Shown here: positions 1 through 11,104 of the stretch, piece after piece | Layout of the letters: every line of letters begins with the position of its first letter | Position numbering within the stretch: the first letter of the stretch is position 1 | NCBI RefSeq assembly: GCF_000002075.1 | Contig: NW_004797276.1 | Coordinates: forward strand, 2,936,602 to 3,000,601 | Source of the DNA: Aplysia californica | Taxonomy: Eukaryota; Mollusca; Gastropoda; Aplysiida; Aplysiidae | Reading direction: 5' to 3' | DNA: 64,000 nt | Made by a program: the position numbers and the translations under genes | The notes under the pieces: generated by a model | What the model was told of the DNA's origin: nothing | Databases searched by the model: none | Seen by the model: only the letters and a program-made list of their open reading frames with translations

Positions 1-733
1 CCCGCGACAAACAGACAAGCTGCACCCGCAAAAACATATTTAAAATGGCCAATGACAAAGCTTCGAGCCTTGGTTCGTACACGGATCTTTTTCGCGCCCT
101 CCTCCTACCCACCCAGCACTCAGCAGTAATGGGTACCTGACTTCGAGTTGGGGAAGTAAAGGTTGCGTGGAAAGAAACTAGCCACCCTACCACAATATTA
201 TGCCGAAGTCCCAGGAAGTTGTCTCACTAACAAGGCAATCTCCAATGTCCGGATCGGATGTGGGAACAACTTTACTTTTAAATCAAGACAGAAACATTGT
301 AGGGCAGCCTCAACTAAACCAGCGCCTTTTAGACCTACTTTTAATCTAATAACTACAATAGAACTTGTGATAAAACAGAAACTTTCAGTTTCGTTTCCCT
401 ATTGTCGGTGATAGTCAGACTTACAAGCGTATACTGTACATCACTGTCATTTTTCACATTTTGGGGTAAAATTAGAAATAGAATCAAACTGTGCTGTGCA
501 GCGTGCATTGTCATGATCGGGAAGTCAAATCCAAATGTGACGTAATATTACTGTAGGAATAAAACTATTAAAACAACCGAAGCCGGTAGCGAGATACAAC
601 GGATTAAAAAATAAAATAATACATGTAGTGTTATCGATAACTCACAACGATAAAAGTCTGTATTGTTCTCTTACTTTATCAAAACACTTTTGTTTCAACG
701 GTTGTTTGTTGTTGATGTATTTTTCTTCTGTTT
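1..733. other. Unassigned intergenic sequence
   Basis: I see no convincing exon, RNA gene or element end here. The open frames are short and lack family features. The stretch ends at the left target duplication of the first family A SINE. Confidence 0.5.
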
Positions 734-748
734 CAGATAGCTCGGAGT

Positions 749-924
749 TTAGTTTTAGTAAGTGTTTTACGACACTTGCAACACAATAAGGTCATATAAG
801 TGCCGAAGATTAGAGGTGTTACAAGTGAGTAACAAACACAAAAAAGGAGGAGGGGAGATAAAGACGACAGATGTTTGATAGGAAAGAAGGAGCAAACCAC
901 ACCAGAGCACCCGCCAACCACCCA
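749..924 (-). mobile_element. SINE family A, complete copy with target duplication
   Basis: The 176 bp element lies between two exact 15 bp direct repeats (CAGATAGCTCGGAGT at 734-748 and 925-939), the target-site duplication expected of retrotransposition. Read on the minus strand it starts GTGGGTGGTTGGCGGGTGCT and ends GTAAAACACTTACTAAAAC. It has no poly(A) tail and no tRNA-like boxes that I can see. Two stem-loops are visible: one around a GTTAC..GTAAC-type stem and a 3' one with arms CGGCACTT/AAGTGTCG. The family recurs about fifteen times in the window. Confidence 0.85.
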
Positions 925-1142
925 CAGATAGCTCGGAGTCGAAATGCACATTAATTACAGATATATTATTATCACTAAACATTCCACAAAAACCCACAAT
1001 GGTACATGTAACTTAGATGAGACCGCAGGGAGATTTCGTGAAGAGCGACAAAACAACGTCGTGAACACGCCACACAGAGACGAGAGTCCCACGCCGTCAT
1101 CGAGTGCAGAATACCGTGACTAATCCTCCAAGTTGTCTTTAT

Positions 1143-1342
1143 GCTGTCCCCGTCATTTATGTAAGAAAAATTCTGAAATTAAGCACACTGAGTCCAAAAA
1201 ATTTGAAATTATGCGATTCCGTTGGGTTTTTTTTTTTTTACAAAGCAAGAAGGAAAATAATTAGAAATTATGCCCCCCAAAAATGGTCAAATTTCGCTAA
1301 ATTATGCGGGGTGCATAAAAGTAAAACCACGACGACAGTTTG
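1143..1342 (+). repeat. Family K inverted-repeat element
   Basis: This copy begins CTGTCCCCGTC and ends near GGTGCATAAAA..CCACGACGACAG. Its interior repeats the words AAATTATGC and GCATAATTT. Copies at 3124-3849, 16648-16800 and 20419-20577 share both ends, so it is a dispersed short inverted-repeat (MITE-like) family. No coding capacity is seen. Confidence 0.6.
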
Positions 1343-1619
1343 TGTGCCGCCCTGGGGTGCTGAGCATAGTCATGTCCTGTAGAAGTGTTGGTCTAGCTCA
1401 TGCGATGGGAAACTATCAGAGCCGCGCACTTTCGAGCAAAAACTATCAGAGTTCAGAGCCGCGCACTATCAAAGCGCGCAGTTTTTTTTATATCATCAAT
1501 AGAATTAGATTGCCGATTCCATCCAACGGTAACAACAGTCCCCTTGATAAAATTACTCCGTACAGCCCCTATCCAAATATATTCTTTTTTTCTGCTTACG
1601 TTAATCGATTTCCAGACTA

Positions 1620-2425
1620 CAGTCAAAACTGTGTAAGACGGCCACCCATTGTCAATGAGAAAAGTGGCCGTATAAGACGGGTGGCCGTCTTAGGCAGGAC
1701 TGATCAAGAAGAAGAAAACAAATTATTCCTATCAGAGGTCCCAATCGAAAGTAGCCGCATTGTTGTTTTTGTTGTTGTTGTTGGTGGTGGTTTGTATTTT
1801 GTTTGTTTATTTTTATTTTGTTGCTGATTTCGCAAAAGGGTGACAATAAAACGAAATGTATCAGACAAGGAAGACCGAGTTCGAAGTAAAAACAAACTCC
1901 TGTGTCGCCACCACTCGGAGAACGAGCGACGTTTCTGTCACAAGTTCATGTTGACGACCATTGACGTCCTTTGTTACTTTGTTACAGACTGGGTAAACAG
2001 TGACCACTCATCTCGCTTACGATTTGTAATTAAGTTCTGGGCGGGCTTATGGGTTATGAGGGATCACACGCTTACCTCACCAGCAGCTGAAAATTGGTAG
2101 CTATTGGTCAACAGTAGGAGGGGCCTACGCAACACGATCGGTTGGAGGGACTACCTAACAACAACGAAGGTGATTGAACTATGACGGGGCCAAAGCACAA
2201 TTTATGACAAATGAAATGGAGTCACTAAGGTGGCCGTCTTAGACGGGTGTTATTGCTTAGTGTGATAGGGGTTGTGTGTTGAAATAAGGTGGCCGCGGCC
2301 GCGTTGGACAGGTGCCCGTTTTACACAGTTAAATTATATAGAAAAAACGCAAGGGGGGAAATGGAAAGTGGCCGTTTGTACAGGTGGTCGTCTTATAGAG
2401 GTGGCCGTAAGGGCAGGTTCGACTG
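1620..2425 (+). mobile_element. Family G pogo-like inverted-repeat element, copy 1
   Basis: The element starts CAGTCAAAACTGTG and ends GCAGGTTCGACTG, with TA on both sides. It contains repeated GGCCGTCTTA-type words near its ends. A copy at 52516-53327 matches along its whole length, and a half copy lies at 30823-31222. CAGT..ACTG ends with a TA target are typical of pogo/Tigger elements. No transposase is present, so it is non-autonomous. Confidence 0.75.
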
Positions 2426-3123
2426 TATTTCTAAACTGAAACCACAGACCAAACAGAAAGGTTCCACCAAGAAGAAGGGACAATACGTTACAAGCAAATG
2501 TAAGCAGATGGACAAGTCTCACAACTTTAATTTTTTTTCCTGAATGAGCAAGAAAATGCTGACATAACACTTGAAATATCGCCCCTGTCCTGTAGAAGTG
2601 TTGGTTCATCTGAAAAGCCTATTTATTCAATACAAAATCTAATTGATATTTGGTCAGTCCCAAGCCCAGTAAAACGCTGACGGTACTTAAATTGTCGGAG
2701 GGTCCTGTTTTGGTAGTTGGCAATCTAATTCTAAGATTTCTAAGATATCGTACAAAAAGGGCGCGGCTTGGACTTGGATAGGGTTTTTTTCTCGATAATG
2801 CACGCTCTGATGTTCTCCGCGCTGCCAGCTACAACAACACTCCCGCAGACAGACGGAGACGCCATACATAACAACAGAAAATTGCGCAGGTGTTATTCTG
2901 TTATGCAACGGATTATTCAATACATGTACATGTATAGTCTACACTCTGGAGGGGGGGTGCAGGTTTTGCCATGTTAATTGTTATGCAACAGGTTACTCAT
3001 TAAGTTTAAGCCGCCGTCCTAGGGATGGTAAATCGCGCATGTTTTTGAGTGGGGTGCCAATTATTATTATTATGGTGTAGCTGTGGTCATTTCAGAATCC
3101 CCACCTCAGCCAGAGACTTTTAC
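2426..3123. other. Unassigned intergenic sequence
   Basis: No gene or repeat ends are recognised in this stretch between the family G and family K elements. Confidence 0.4.
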
Positions 3124-3849
3124 TGTCCCCGTGGTTTTATTTTTATGCACCCCGCATAATTCTGTCCCCGTAGGCCTCTATGCGATTGTGCGGCCGCTGT
3201 TTTTTCGCGTAATTCTGCAACATTTGCATAATTTTGGATTCCCCGCGTTTTTCTCCAACAAAACAATTAATTAACGCCTCGCCATGTGAATGTGACTAAA
3301 GGGAAGTACATGTTGTCATTGTCATGAGCCACATATTTTAAACTGAAAAGTTAGTTATTTCCCTTGTTAGAAGATCTTGGTTTTGTTCCTTGAGCAGGTT
3401 CAATTTTTTAATCCATCAGAAGTTGCTGTTCTCATCTGCTGAAGTTTCATGTTTGACAGGTGTCCCTGGTTTTAGTAATGTGCCAGCATCAGAGTCAGAG
3501 GTCCAGATGTCCTTTGAAAATTTTTTTTTTACATTTTACTTTCCTCTCTATATAGATCAAGATCTAGATCTACAGCTGACAGTTGAGTTACAGTACAGAG
3601 ATTATATTTTTTGGTTGTTTTTTTCTTCTGACCAATGTGAATTGTTTTCTTTCCAAATACACAACAAATTACTGTGATACTGATACGTTCTGTTTTCCAT
3701 TTTTCTGTACATAAAACATGAAAATCATGAAAATTCGAGTTGAAAAAGTGCAAAACATGTCACGAATGGTGTTACGGTAACTTGCATAATTTTGCTTTCT
3801 TTGGCATAATTTGGCCTTCTAAATTTGCATAATTCTACGGGGACAGATA
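3124..3849 (-). repeat. Family K element, interrupted
   Basis: Family K ends occur at 3124 (CTGTCCCCGTGG) and 3849 (ACGGGGACAG), with GCATAATTT words next to each. About 500 bp of unrelated sequence (3262-3775) separates the halves, which suggests a later insertion or two truncated copies side by side. The intervening DNA shows no recognisable element ends. Confidence 0.45.
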
Positions 3850-4013
3850 CTTTAGCAAAATTATTTGGCATTCGGATTATTTTCCTTTATCATTTACGAC
3901 ACCCTGACTGATAAGTGATACGACCCGGATAAAAATAAAAGAAAGGAATACAATATACCATCAACCATTAATTAAACCACAGATTTATTTATTTTTAAAA
4001 TAAGTTTTCAATA

Positions 4014-4791
4014 CAGTGGAGTCCACTTATAGCGAGTCCTGAAACAACGAGAAGTCTGTTATAAAGACACTATTCTAAAACCCCGTTTTTCTTCTTCTTT
4101 ATCTTTGTAAACAAAATACTGCTATAGGCGCAATCAGACTGTCATGCGAGTCGGTTATAACGGAATATTGCTGCTGCTGTGCACAGCGCACAGACCAATT
4201 AAACATTATTATAAAACTTTGCCAGTTGAGAAAGTTGTCGGTGATCCAGCGAAACAAAGACTGGGAGAGCCCCCACGAACAACATTGACGGCCGGAGCAA
4301 CTGAGTAGGGAGGGTGTGGGATGCGCAGACACAAGCAGAAGGCATCGCGTGATAGGCCAGCCCAGTCATACCGTGCCTCTCACTTCTCTGGTGCGGGATG
4401 GAGAGGTCACAATGCTGTGATAGATGGATGGAGTGAATGTGTGACAAGTGCGAGCAGACATAACGCACCAGTGTGTGGTGGGGTGTGGGACAACACAGCG
4501 GGCGAGTTAGCCTAGAACCAGAGCCCCTTCTTTCTGATCGCCAACGCCGATTTGTCAACATTGCTAGTGCTAGAGAAAGAAACCTGATTCGATTTTTTAT
4601 AAAGTAAGACCTTGAAATCATGTTGAACAAATCATCATCAGGGGAAATACTTTATAGGAATAAACAGAATGCCACTCATAGATTAGGCCTACTTTACTAT
4701 TTCCATTGAATTTATTACTGGATCCCTTGTAACGAGAATCCTGGACATTTCGCACCGGTCCCCTCCCTCTCGTTATAACAGGATTCCACTG
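4014..4791 (+). mobile_element. Family H pogo-like inverted-repeat element
   Basis: The 778 bp element begins CAGTGGAGTCCACTTATAGC and ends CTCGTTATAACAGGATTCCACTG, flanked by TA on both sides. The termini match families F, G and I only in the outer CAGT and in the general GGA(G/A)T pattern. The interior has no intact transposase frame. Confidence 0.7.
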
Positions 4792-4801
4792 TACTTGCTT
4801 G

Positions 4802-4942
4802 CAACACAACTAGGTCATAGAAGTGCCGAAGATTAGGTGTACAAAAGAGAGTGACAAACACAAAGAAGAAATCAGGACGATAGATGTTTGATAGGAAAGA
4901 AAGAGCAAACCACATGAGAGCACCCGCCAACCACCCACAGAC
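4802..4942 (-). mobile_element. SINE family A, 3'-truncated copy
   Basis: The copy matches family A from its GTGGGTGGTTGGCGGGTG start to the loop of the 3' hairpin and is cut off beside the family H element. The GTAAAAC end is missing. Confidence 0.7.
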
Positions 4943-5146
4943 GCTTGTATGGCCCAAGCGTTCAGGATTGAACCTGAAGAATGTACCGTAAGCTAAAAAA
5001 ACAACCCAAAAACCAAAATGCTTTGGAAGACATCCTTTCAACACCAAGCATTCAAGAAGTTACGACGTCCAAGTGGCCGGAGAACTTGAGAAAGGTCGCA
5101 TTAACTGTAAGTACAAGTATCAAGCCTCCACACACACAGTTTAGCA

Positions 5147-5355
5147 AGGTGGCGTCGGTAGCCTAGTGGTTAAGCTACCGGACTCGTTATCGTGAGATTG
5201 CGGGTTCGGGGGTTTGAGCCTCAGCTCTGTCCGACGTGTCCTTGGGAAAGACACTTTACAAGAACTTCCCACTTGGCTCGGTCTTATCGGAGACGGACGT
5301 TAAACTAGGAGGTCCCGCCCCTTAAATAACCTAATAGTGTTGACGGGGCGTTAAA
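5147..5355 (+). mobile_element. SINE family D (tRNA-headed)
   Basis: The head reads GTAGCCTAGTGGTTAAGCTA (A-box region), followed by GGTTCGGGGGTTTGAGCC (B-box region with a small internal expansion). The body contains GTCCTTGGGAAAGACACTTT and CTTGGCTCGGTC. The 3' end carries a hairpin, CGCCCC at 5316-5321 pairing with GGGGCG at 5345-5350, followed by TTAAACCC. The loop TTAAATAACCTAATAGTGTT resembles the tail loops of families A, B and C. Confidence 0.75.
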
Positions 5356-5762
5356 CCCATACAAATTTTATTATAATTTAGCAAAAGTGAGCTGCCCACT
5401 GTCTCACACCCCAATGGGTTCACCGTTCAGTTCAAGTAGATAAAACTAAACTGAATCTGAAAGCCAAGATTCACAATCAACAGATCAAATATATTCAAAC
5501 TTAAGCTTTAATTTAAATTAAAAGCTCCTTCGCAGAGGTCAAATAAGTCACAATAAGTGACAAAGATTTTTAACATTAACAGTAACGATCACCATCATGG
5601 CCAACATCGTCAGTGGAACTTAATGCAATGCAACTGAAACGCAGTCAACAGGTTCGATCAAAATGTCTTCATAAAAAAATATCAGCATCAGCAGGACGTA
5701 CATATTTCAAAATGTCCACGAGATACTACAAGAGACTAGAATGCGCCATTGCTATTAAGGTC
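5356..5762. other. Unassigned intergenic sequence
   Basis: The sequence is AT-rich, and I can support no feature in it. Confidence 0.4.
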
Positions 5763-6612
5763 TATAGTTTTACGGCATTTGCAACACAACAAGGTCATAT
5801 AAGTGCAGAAGAATAGATTATTTGTTACAAGAACTAACACATTACACCCTAACTCGCCCGGGAATTCCCTTACGCGCTCCACCCTGACTCGCCCGCGCCG
5901 ACCCAGCGTCTTTAGAAACGAAAGTCTCGCCTTGACGAGACTCTGGGGCCGGGATTTTGATTTGCATAGTATAGCAAAAAGTTTCTTCTTTCGTTTGATA
6001 CCGAAACGAAATTTTTCGGGCTAGTAGTTTTAGTATTAGAGCTGATCGAAGTGCGATCGCGTTACCGACACTTCGAAAGTGCCTCGACTTGTTGAAAAGC
6101 GACACAATTGAGTTCGAAAACGGAAATAACAATGGATTTGAGCAAAAACGAGCATGTGACAAATCAGATGGCTCAGATTTTGATGAAAACGTTGTAGGAA
6201 GAGTTTGGGGCGATTCCGATTTATCAGACGGAGAAATTATAGAATTTAGATCTAGGGCCCAACCGCGAGGCTGAGAGTGACGGGTCGGACACCCCGATTG
6301 AACTAAAGTGAGAACATTGCCAACAGTTTGCGCATACATAAAGTTATATTTTTCTGAAACTACATTCAGTTTTCTTTTTAAGTTTTATTTTTTCAGGATT
6401 TTTGGAATTTGTTTAATATTTTTAAAATGTGTTTTTAAAAGGCTAGTATTCAGGGGAGGTGGGTTCTTTCCCCTTGCTTTGGACTAACCATGGACTTCCC
6501 GTCCAGGCCCTTATGGTGTAATGTGTTAACATACACAAAAAAGGAGGGGAGATAAGGACGACAGATGTCGAACTGATAGAAAAGGAGCAAACCACACCAG
6601 AGCATCCGCCAA
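5763..6612 (-). mobile_element. SINE family A copy split by a TTAA element
   Basis: The 3' half of a family A SINE (5763-5837) and its 5' half (6526-6612) lie in the same orientation on either side of a 688 bp inverted-repeat element. The join falls inside the conserved GTTAC..GTAAC region. The SINE is therefore older than the inserted element. Confidence 0.7.
5838..6525 (+). mobile_element. piggyBac-like TTAA element inside a SINE
   Basis: The ends are CACATTACACCCTAA and TTATGGTGTAATGTG, a 15 bp inverted repeat with one mismatch. The right flank is TTAA and the left is CTAA, a one-base decay of the TTAA target that piggyBac elements use. A short frame near 6089-6274 encodes an acidic segment (DSDLSDGEIIE), reminiscent of the acidic N-terminus of piggyBac transposases, but no DDE domain follows. 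I infer a non-autonomous or internally deleted piggyBac-like copy. Confidence 0.6.
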
Positions 6613-6649
6613 CTATTCCGGTCTACAACAATGTAACAACAAGTACAAG

Positions 6650-6831
6650 GAGCGTAAGTGTTTTACGGCACTTGCAAGACAATAAGGTCCTATAAGTGCC
6701 GATGATTAGAGGTGTTACAAGAGAAAGTAACAAACACAGGAAAGGAGGGGAGATAAAGACATTAGACATAATGTTTGATATGAAAGAAGAAGCAGCAAAC
6801 CACACAGGAGAACCCGCCAACCACACACAGC
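6650..6831 (-). mobile_element. SINE family A
   Basis: This is a near full-length copy, from the GTGTGTGGTTGGCGGGTTCT start (read on the minus strand) to GTAAAACACTTACG. The 3' hairpin arms CGGCACTT and AAGTGCCG are intact here. Confidence 0.75.
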
Positions 6832-7245
6832 GCAAGTGTGTATAGTGTATGTAATACAACCTTGAAGATAAGATACCAGCGGGCCTCTAGCATTTTGTGA
6901 AAACTGAACCTGGGATCTGAGAATTTCAGACCAGTAACATTATATCGTGATTGTGAATATGCTGCCACTCTTGTCTCTCACGACTCACAAGTCCAAGGAG
7001 GACAATTCACAACAATAATAGGGCCTACATCAAAGGCTCCAAGGACCCACGCCACAGCCATGACCACAACGTAGAGAGCAGAACCTCCTGCGGTGTAAAT
7101 TGTCAAGTAACTTTTGCTAAAAAAAAAAAAAAAGGCCAATACAATCCACTTAAAAATGAACATACCAACAGGCTATTTGCCTGGTGTAAACAGCACAAAT
7201 TACAATGCACACAAGCACCTTAATAAAAATTATAGTAGACGAAAA

Positions 7246-7251
7246 TTTATT
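7246..7251 (-). terminator. Poly(A) signal of the ATF4-like gene
   Basis: AATAAA on the minus strand lies about 170 bp past the stop codon of the bZIP gene. It is the first canonical hexamer downstream and sits in AT-rich 3' UTR-like sequence, so it is the probable cleavage signal. Confidence 0.6.
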
Positions 7252-7420
7252 TACTGTAAATGAAAAAGACAACATCCAACACATAACATGATAATGTAAA
7301 GTAATAGCTGCAAATTATGTACAAATTATCCTTGTCATGACTTGATACTTCTTGGTCCTATTAGTTACAGAACTAAATCTATTCATCAAGTACAATGCAC
7401 TTTCTTTCCAACCCTTCCCA

Positions 7421-8376
7421 CTATTTAAGCTGAATACCTTTCGCCTTGCAAACATCTTCCATTAAATTTTTCATGTACTTGATTTCTCTTTGCAAGTCAT
7501 CGACCTTAGTCTTAAGCTTTGTGTTGAGTTCTTCTAATTCCTGTTCCTCCCCTTTGATGCCCTGAGCCTCCCCCTTCTTCTTCATCCTATACCTAATGGC
7601 AGCATTCTTGTTCTGAAGCTTCTTTCTGTCCTTTTTGTCCAAATGTTCCATGATGACATGTTCTGGCACAGGCTGCGCCGGTGTCCTCGTTTTACGAGGT
7701 GCCTTAGCGTCTGAAGTCTTGACAGATTGCTTGGACTTGGAGGAACGAGAGTATGGAGAGAAACGCTTAGATGCATCAATGGACGAGGTAGAGATAACTT
7801 TGTACAATTCAGGACTTGATTCAATGATGCTGCTCTGGCTGGTTTCTGGCGACGATGGACCTGAAAATGATATTGTACTTTCCACATCATCAACTGACAG
7901 TGGGGAGCCAAGAAGTTCTTCAGCACCGCCAATTGAACCAACAGCACTGTCATTGAAGTTCACAAAGTCTAGTTCGGTAAATGTTAAGCTTTCTGAAGCC
8001 AGTTCCATGCCACCCAACAAGCCATCAGGTGAGATCACCGTCATATGGCTCGCAGTGAGTTCAACTGGTTCTAGATTTATGACAGGGGCTACCTGCTCCG
8101 GAGAATCTGGAGGCGACAGGTGGTTCTCAAACTCAGTCTCTGCAGAGAAATCTTCGGCCCCATGACTTGCATATAAAGGGATGTTCACTGGTTGAGTTGG
8201 AAACTGAAGAGTTGAGCTGAGAATGTCCTTTGACACCGTCGAATCATCAGGAGTGATCAGAGAAGTGAACTCGAGCAAGTTTGACTCGAACGGATGCAGC
8301 CGCTCATGGTTGTCACCCAAAGCATCCAGAAAAGAGCCGAGATCGGACGACTCCATCCACTCTGCACCAAGGACAT
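7421..8376 (-). CDS. atf4: ATF4-like bZIP transcription factor, main coding exon
   Basis: This exon encodes residues 61-378 of a 378-residue nuclear bZIP protein. It starts after an AG acceptor (AG at 8378-8377) and joins the first coding exon in phase. The C-terminus holds the bZIP domain (about residues 306-372). Its basic region LDKKDRKKLQNKNAAIRYR matches the ATF4 signature, with invariant Asn, Ala-Ala and Arg, and is followed by a leucine/isoleucine/valine heptad zipper. The upstream two thirds are acidic and Ser/Pro-rich, as expected for the activation region. DSAVGS (about residues 203-208) resembles the DSGxxS phosphodegron of vertebrate ATF4 with Gly replaced by Ala. ATF4 family members activate amino-acid and stress-response genes and, in Aplysia as CREB2, restrain long-term memory. 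ATF5 is the main alternative, but the basic region and leader favour ATF4. The gene is single-copy here and unbroken. Confidence 0.92.
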
Positions 8377-9602
8377 CTGAGAATGAAAATAAAATTTTAC
8401 AATTTCATTAGTCCATACACATAAAAGTACGGGTAAATATGACTCATTCTACTTGAACTTCTGGCTTAAAACTACACCCTCTTCCTGTCTACGTTGTCAG
8501 CAAATTCATTTTAACAACCGATTCAATGTTCAAAATCTGGAACAAGGACCATCTCCAAACAAAATCCCTTTATTTTAATTTTGAAATGGTCGAACTGAAA
8601 TCTCTTTTCATAAAAGCGTCTTTTGCACACAATGTCGTACCACCCCCAGAGAGTGGGGCCAGGATGTGCCTAGCAGGTCAAGTAAATTTGAGAAAAGCAA
8701 CCATAATAATGAATTAGATCTTTACCCTTTTCCACCGACTTTTACTGGGGGGGGGGGACTATTAAGCGGCTTCAATCCCGTACCAGTGAGGGGGAACATT
8801 TCTGCGAAGGCTACGTGGGGCTGGATCTAGACCATAACCTCGACTTCAGACAGAGAAAGGGAGTAATTTAGTATGGAAACTAGGACCAAAGGGTGACTCT
8901 GAATCTCTCTACTCCCCCCCCCCCCAAAACAAGTGTTTAAAAAAAGAAGCATTTTTTGTTCTTTTGAGGGGCGAAAAAAAAAAAGCATCGGTCCTTCTGC
9001 TGCTGCTGCGATCAAAATGAGGGGGTATCATCACCCAGCACACTTTCAATTTCTAGTATACTGCTATTAAATTAAACAGCCAAACACACACACATGACAT
9101 AGCAAACAGACTTGCAATTTGTAAATGTTTCTTGTAGAAATATTTTTCTTTTGAAATATTCAAAACAAGTGATTCACAAAATCCGTACATTAAGCAAATA
9201 TTTCAGCATCCTGCAATTTCACTATATGCAAGCAAGACTAGCCTCAATCTCTTCAGCAGTGAATGGGTTTCCAAACATAGTCTATACTGAACTTATAAAC
9301 TGAGAACAAAGGCACAAAATCTTTCATGATTATCTCATTTTTTATATAAATTTTTTTTGCCTCAAGCTTGGAACGATTTTTAAAACAATACATTTTCAAA
9401 GAAAATTTTGTTATTGAGCTGAAAGGGAGGACTTCCGTAACAAGCGACCACACCAGCAAATACAATAGAAAAGACCGAATCCTAAACCCCCCCCCCCCCC
9501 CAAGTCTCAAGTCAAACACACTATTCTATACTCCACAGTGGTCACTCCTTACGGACCCCTACCTCCCTATCCCTTTAGATAAGTTTTTTAAAATAGTTAT
9601 TT
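8377..9602 (-). other. Intron of the ATF4-like gene, proximal part
   Basis: Intronic sequence with poly(C) or poly(G) runs near 8750, 8916 and 9488 and one 12 bp AC run. I see no exon or element end in it. Confidence 0.6.
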
Positions 9603-10830
9603 GGGACCGTTCACAAATGACGTCAACCCAGGGGTGTGTGTGTGTGTGTCGGTGAAAAGTTGATACATGGGGAGTGTGCGTGTCCTTACAAAGTTGAATC
9701 CAACCATGCTGCTCTAAAAGGTTGGGAAGAAAAGAAAAAGGAAAATAATAGTCCAAATTATCTTGGCCCAAATTGTTTAACATGTAGATTCTAGCCTAAA
9801 CAATAGTTTTTATTTTTATATTAACCCTCATCCTGCGGGAGCCGGGTTTATGTAGCCCGATAAGCCTATTTCGGCACCTCGCCTGCGTTCTGGTCCCGAG
9901 TCAGTGTAGCTCCTGGCTCAGCGCACATCCTCTTACGTGTCATTCGGGTCCCGAGTCGGATCCCCATTCACGCAGGTCAAGTGTGTGTGCGTCAGTCTGC
10001 TTGAGTTTGTGTGCGTTTGTGGCCTTCTTCTAGAACCACCTGCGTTGGTTCGTAATCGAGGCATACGTCTCATTCAAAACATGCAAAGTTGATAGCTCTA
10101 GATGTTCGTCCAATGAAATTATAGAAGAAATTGACCCACTTAGACATGAGGAGCTCGAAAGGATAGTCAGGAAACAAGACTTCCATTTTTCTATACAAAA
10201 TATTTCAAATGAGCTTGATTTTATATGAAATGATACTACCTGATAAAAGATGAGCTTGTTTAATAGTTTTGAATACCCTTGTGCAGGTACAAAGAACAAT
10301 TTGAGTGTAAAACATTCGGAAATTTACCTAAATTATCCCTTTTCGAACCTCAGGTCATTCATAACAACAAGAGCGTCCAGAAAGGTTATTCAAATGGGCG
10401 TAACTACTCGTAATGTCTTATCAGCTTGTGAGAGGGGGTTATTCATGTGTTTGTAACACTTTATAAATAGAATGCTATGAAGGATAGAGCGTTATTTTCA
10501 TCATCAGTTAACACACTCCCGCGGTATTCATGGCGAAAACACGCGTTTCCCGGCGGGCGCGCTGTACACCAACAGTACACACTGAGTGACCCCGGCGAGT
10601 CCGACGTAATCGGTTGCTGACAAGATACGCATCTGGGCACAGACGCAGGATAAGAGTTAAAGATCAAAGGTGTTTTATTTTATAAAATCCATCCTGTACA
10701 GGTTTTATCTCGGGTACATTTTGGTTGACGTCAATTATAGTGGGTGTGCATGTGTGTGTGTGTGTGTGTGAAGGATGACAAGATGAAAGGTGTGCATGTG
10801 TGTCATTTTGGGTTAAATGTGAACGGTCCC
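9603..10830 (+). mobile_element. Family R inverted-repeat element in the ATF4 intron
   Basis: The ends are GGGACCGTTCACAAAT and ATGTGAACGGTCCC. Next to them lie TGACGTCAACCC and further TTGACGTCAA words, plus GT microsatellites. A shorter copy with the same ends is at 17136-17439. It hosts a nested TTAA element. It has no coding capacity of its own. Confidence 0.6.
9825..10656 (+). mobile_element. piggyBac-like TTAA element nested in family R
   Basis: The 832 bp element is bounded by perfect TTAA on both sides (9821-9824 and 10657-10660). Its ends CCCTCATCCTGCG and CGCAGGATAAGAG form an inverted repeat with 11 of 13 positions matching. The CCCT start and the TTAA target are piggyBac hallmarks. 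No intact transposase frame is visible. Confidence 0.7.
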
Positions 10831-10923
10831 TATACTGGGGCAATGCATCCAGAACCCAGTGTAAAAAATTACTAGTGACAAGAGTGAGAGGTATAGTTTA
10901 AAAAATGATTTTGCTTTTGTTAC

Positions 10924-11104
10924 CTTCCTCAAAGGGTTCCAACTTCAGTGTAGCGCCCTGGGGCTGCAAACTTAGAGATTCGTCGCCACCATGACGACTG
11001 GTTGATTTGAGGTCACCGAACTGGCCATCGGTCTGGACGACTGGCATTTCCAGCCCCCATTCCCTGGCCAGTTGAAAATCTTCGCTCCAAAGGTCCAGCT
11101 CCAT
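10924..11104 (-). CDS. atf4: ATF4-like protein, first coding exon
   Basis: The exon encodes residues 1-60 and the first base of codon 61 (MELDLWSEDFQ to LEPFEE). The start codon has a strong context (A at -3, G at +4). It ends at a GT donor (10923-10922), leaving one base that joins the AT of the next exon to give Asp, so the frame is continuous. The segment is acidic and shows no named domain, as is usual for ATF4 N-termini. Its first 92 bases are also read in another frame by an upstream ORF that begins in the preceding exon. Confidence 0.88.

Noticed and set aside
1270-1827. A 185-codon open frame on the plus strand
   Set aside because: It runs through family K and family G element ends, has low-complexity composition and no domain.
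4199-4630. A 143-codon frame on the minus strand
   Set aside because: It lies wholly inside the family H element and resembles no transposase.
5147-5220. A functional tRNA gene
   Set aside because: The head is tRNA-like but the arms do not pair properly, and it is followed by a SINE body and tail.
5842-6339. A 165-codon frame on the minus strand
   Set aside because: It is antisense within the TTAA element and shows no recognisable protein features.
7635-8165. A 176-codon plus-strand frame opposite the ATF4 exon
   Set aside because: It is the antisense shadow of a well-supported bZIP coding exon.
9488-9500. A poly(C) run as a regulatory G-quadruplex motif
   Set aside because: Similar homopolymer runs occur throughout the window, and a single run lacks the four-tract pattern.
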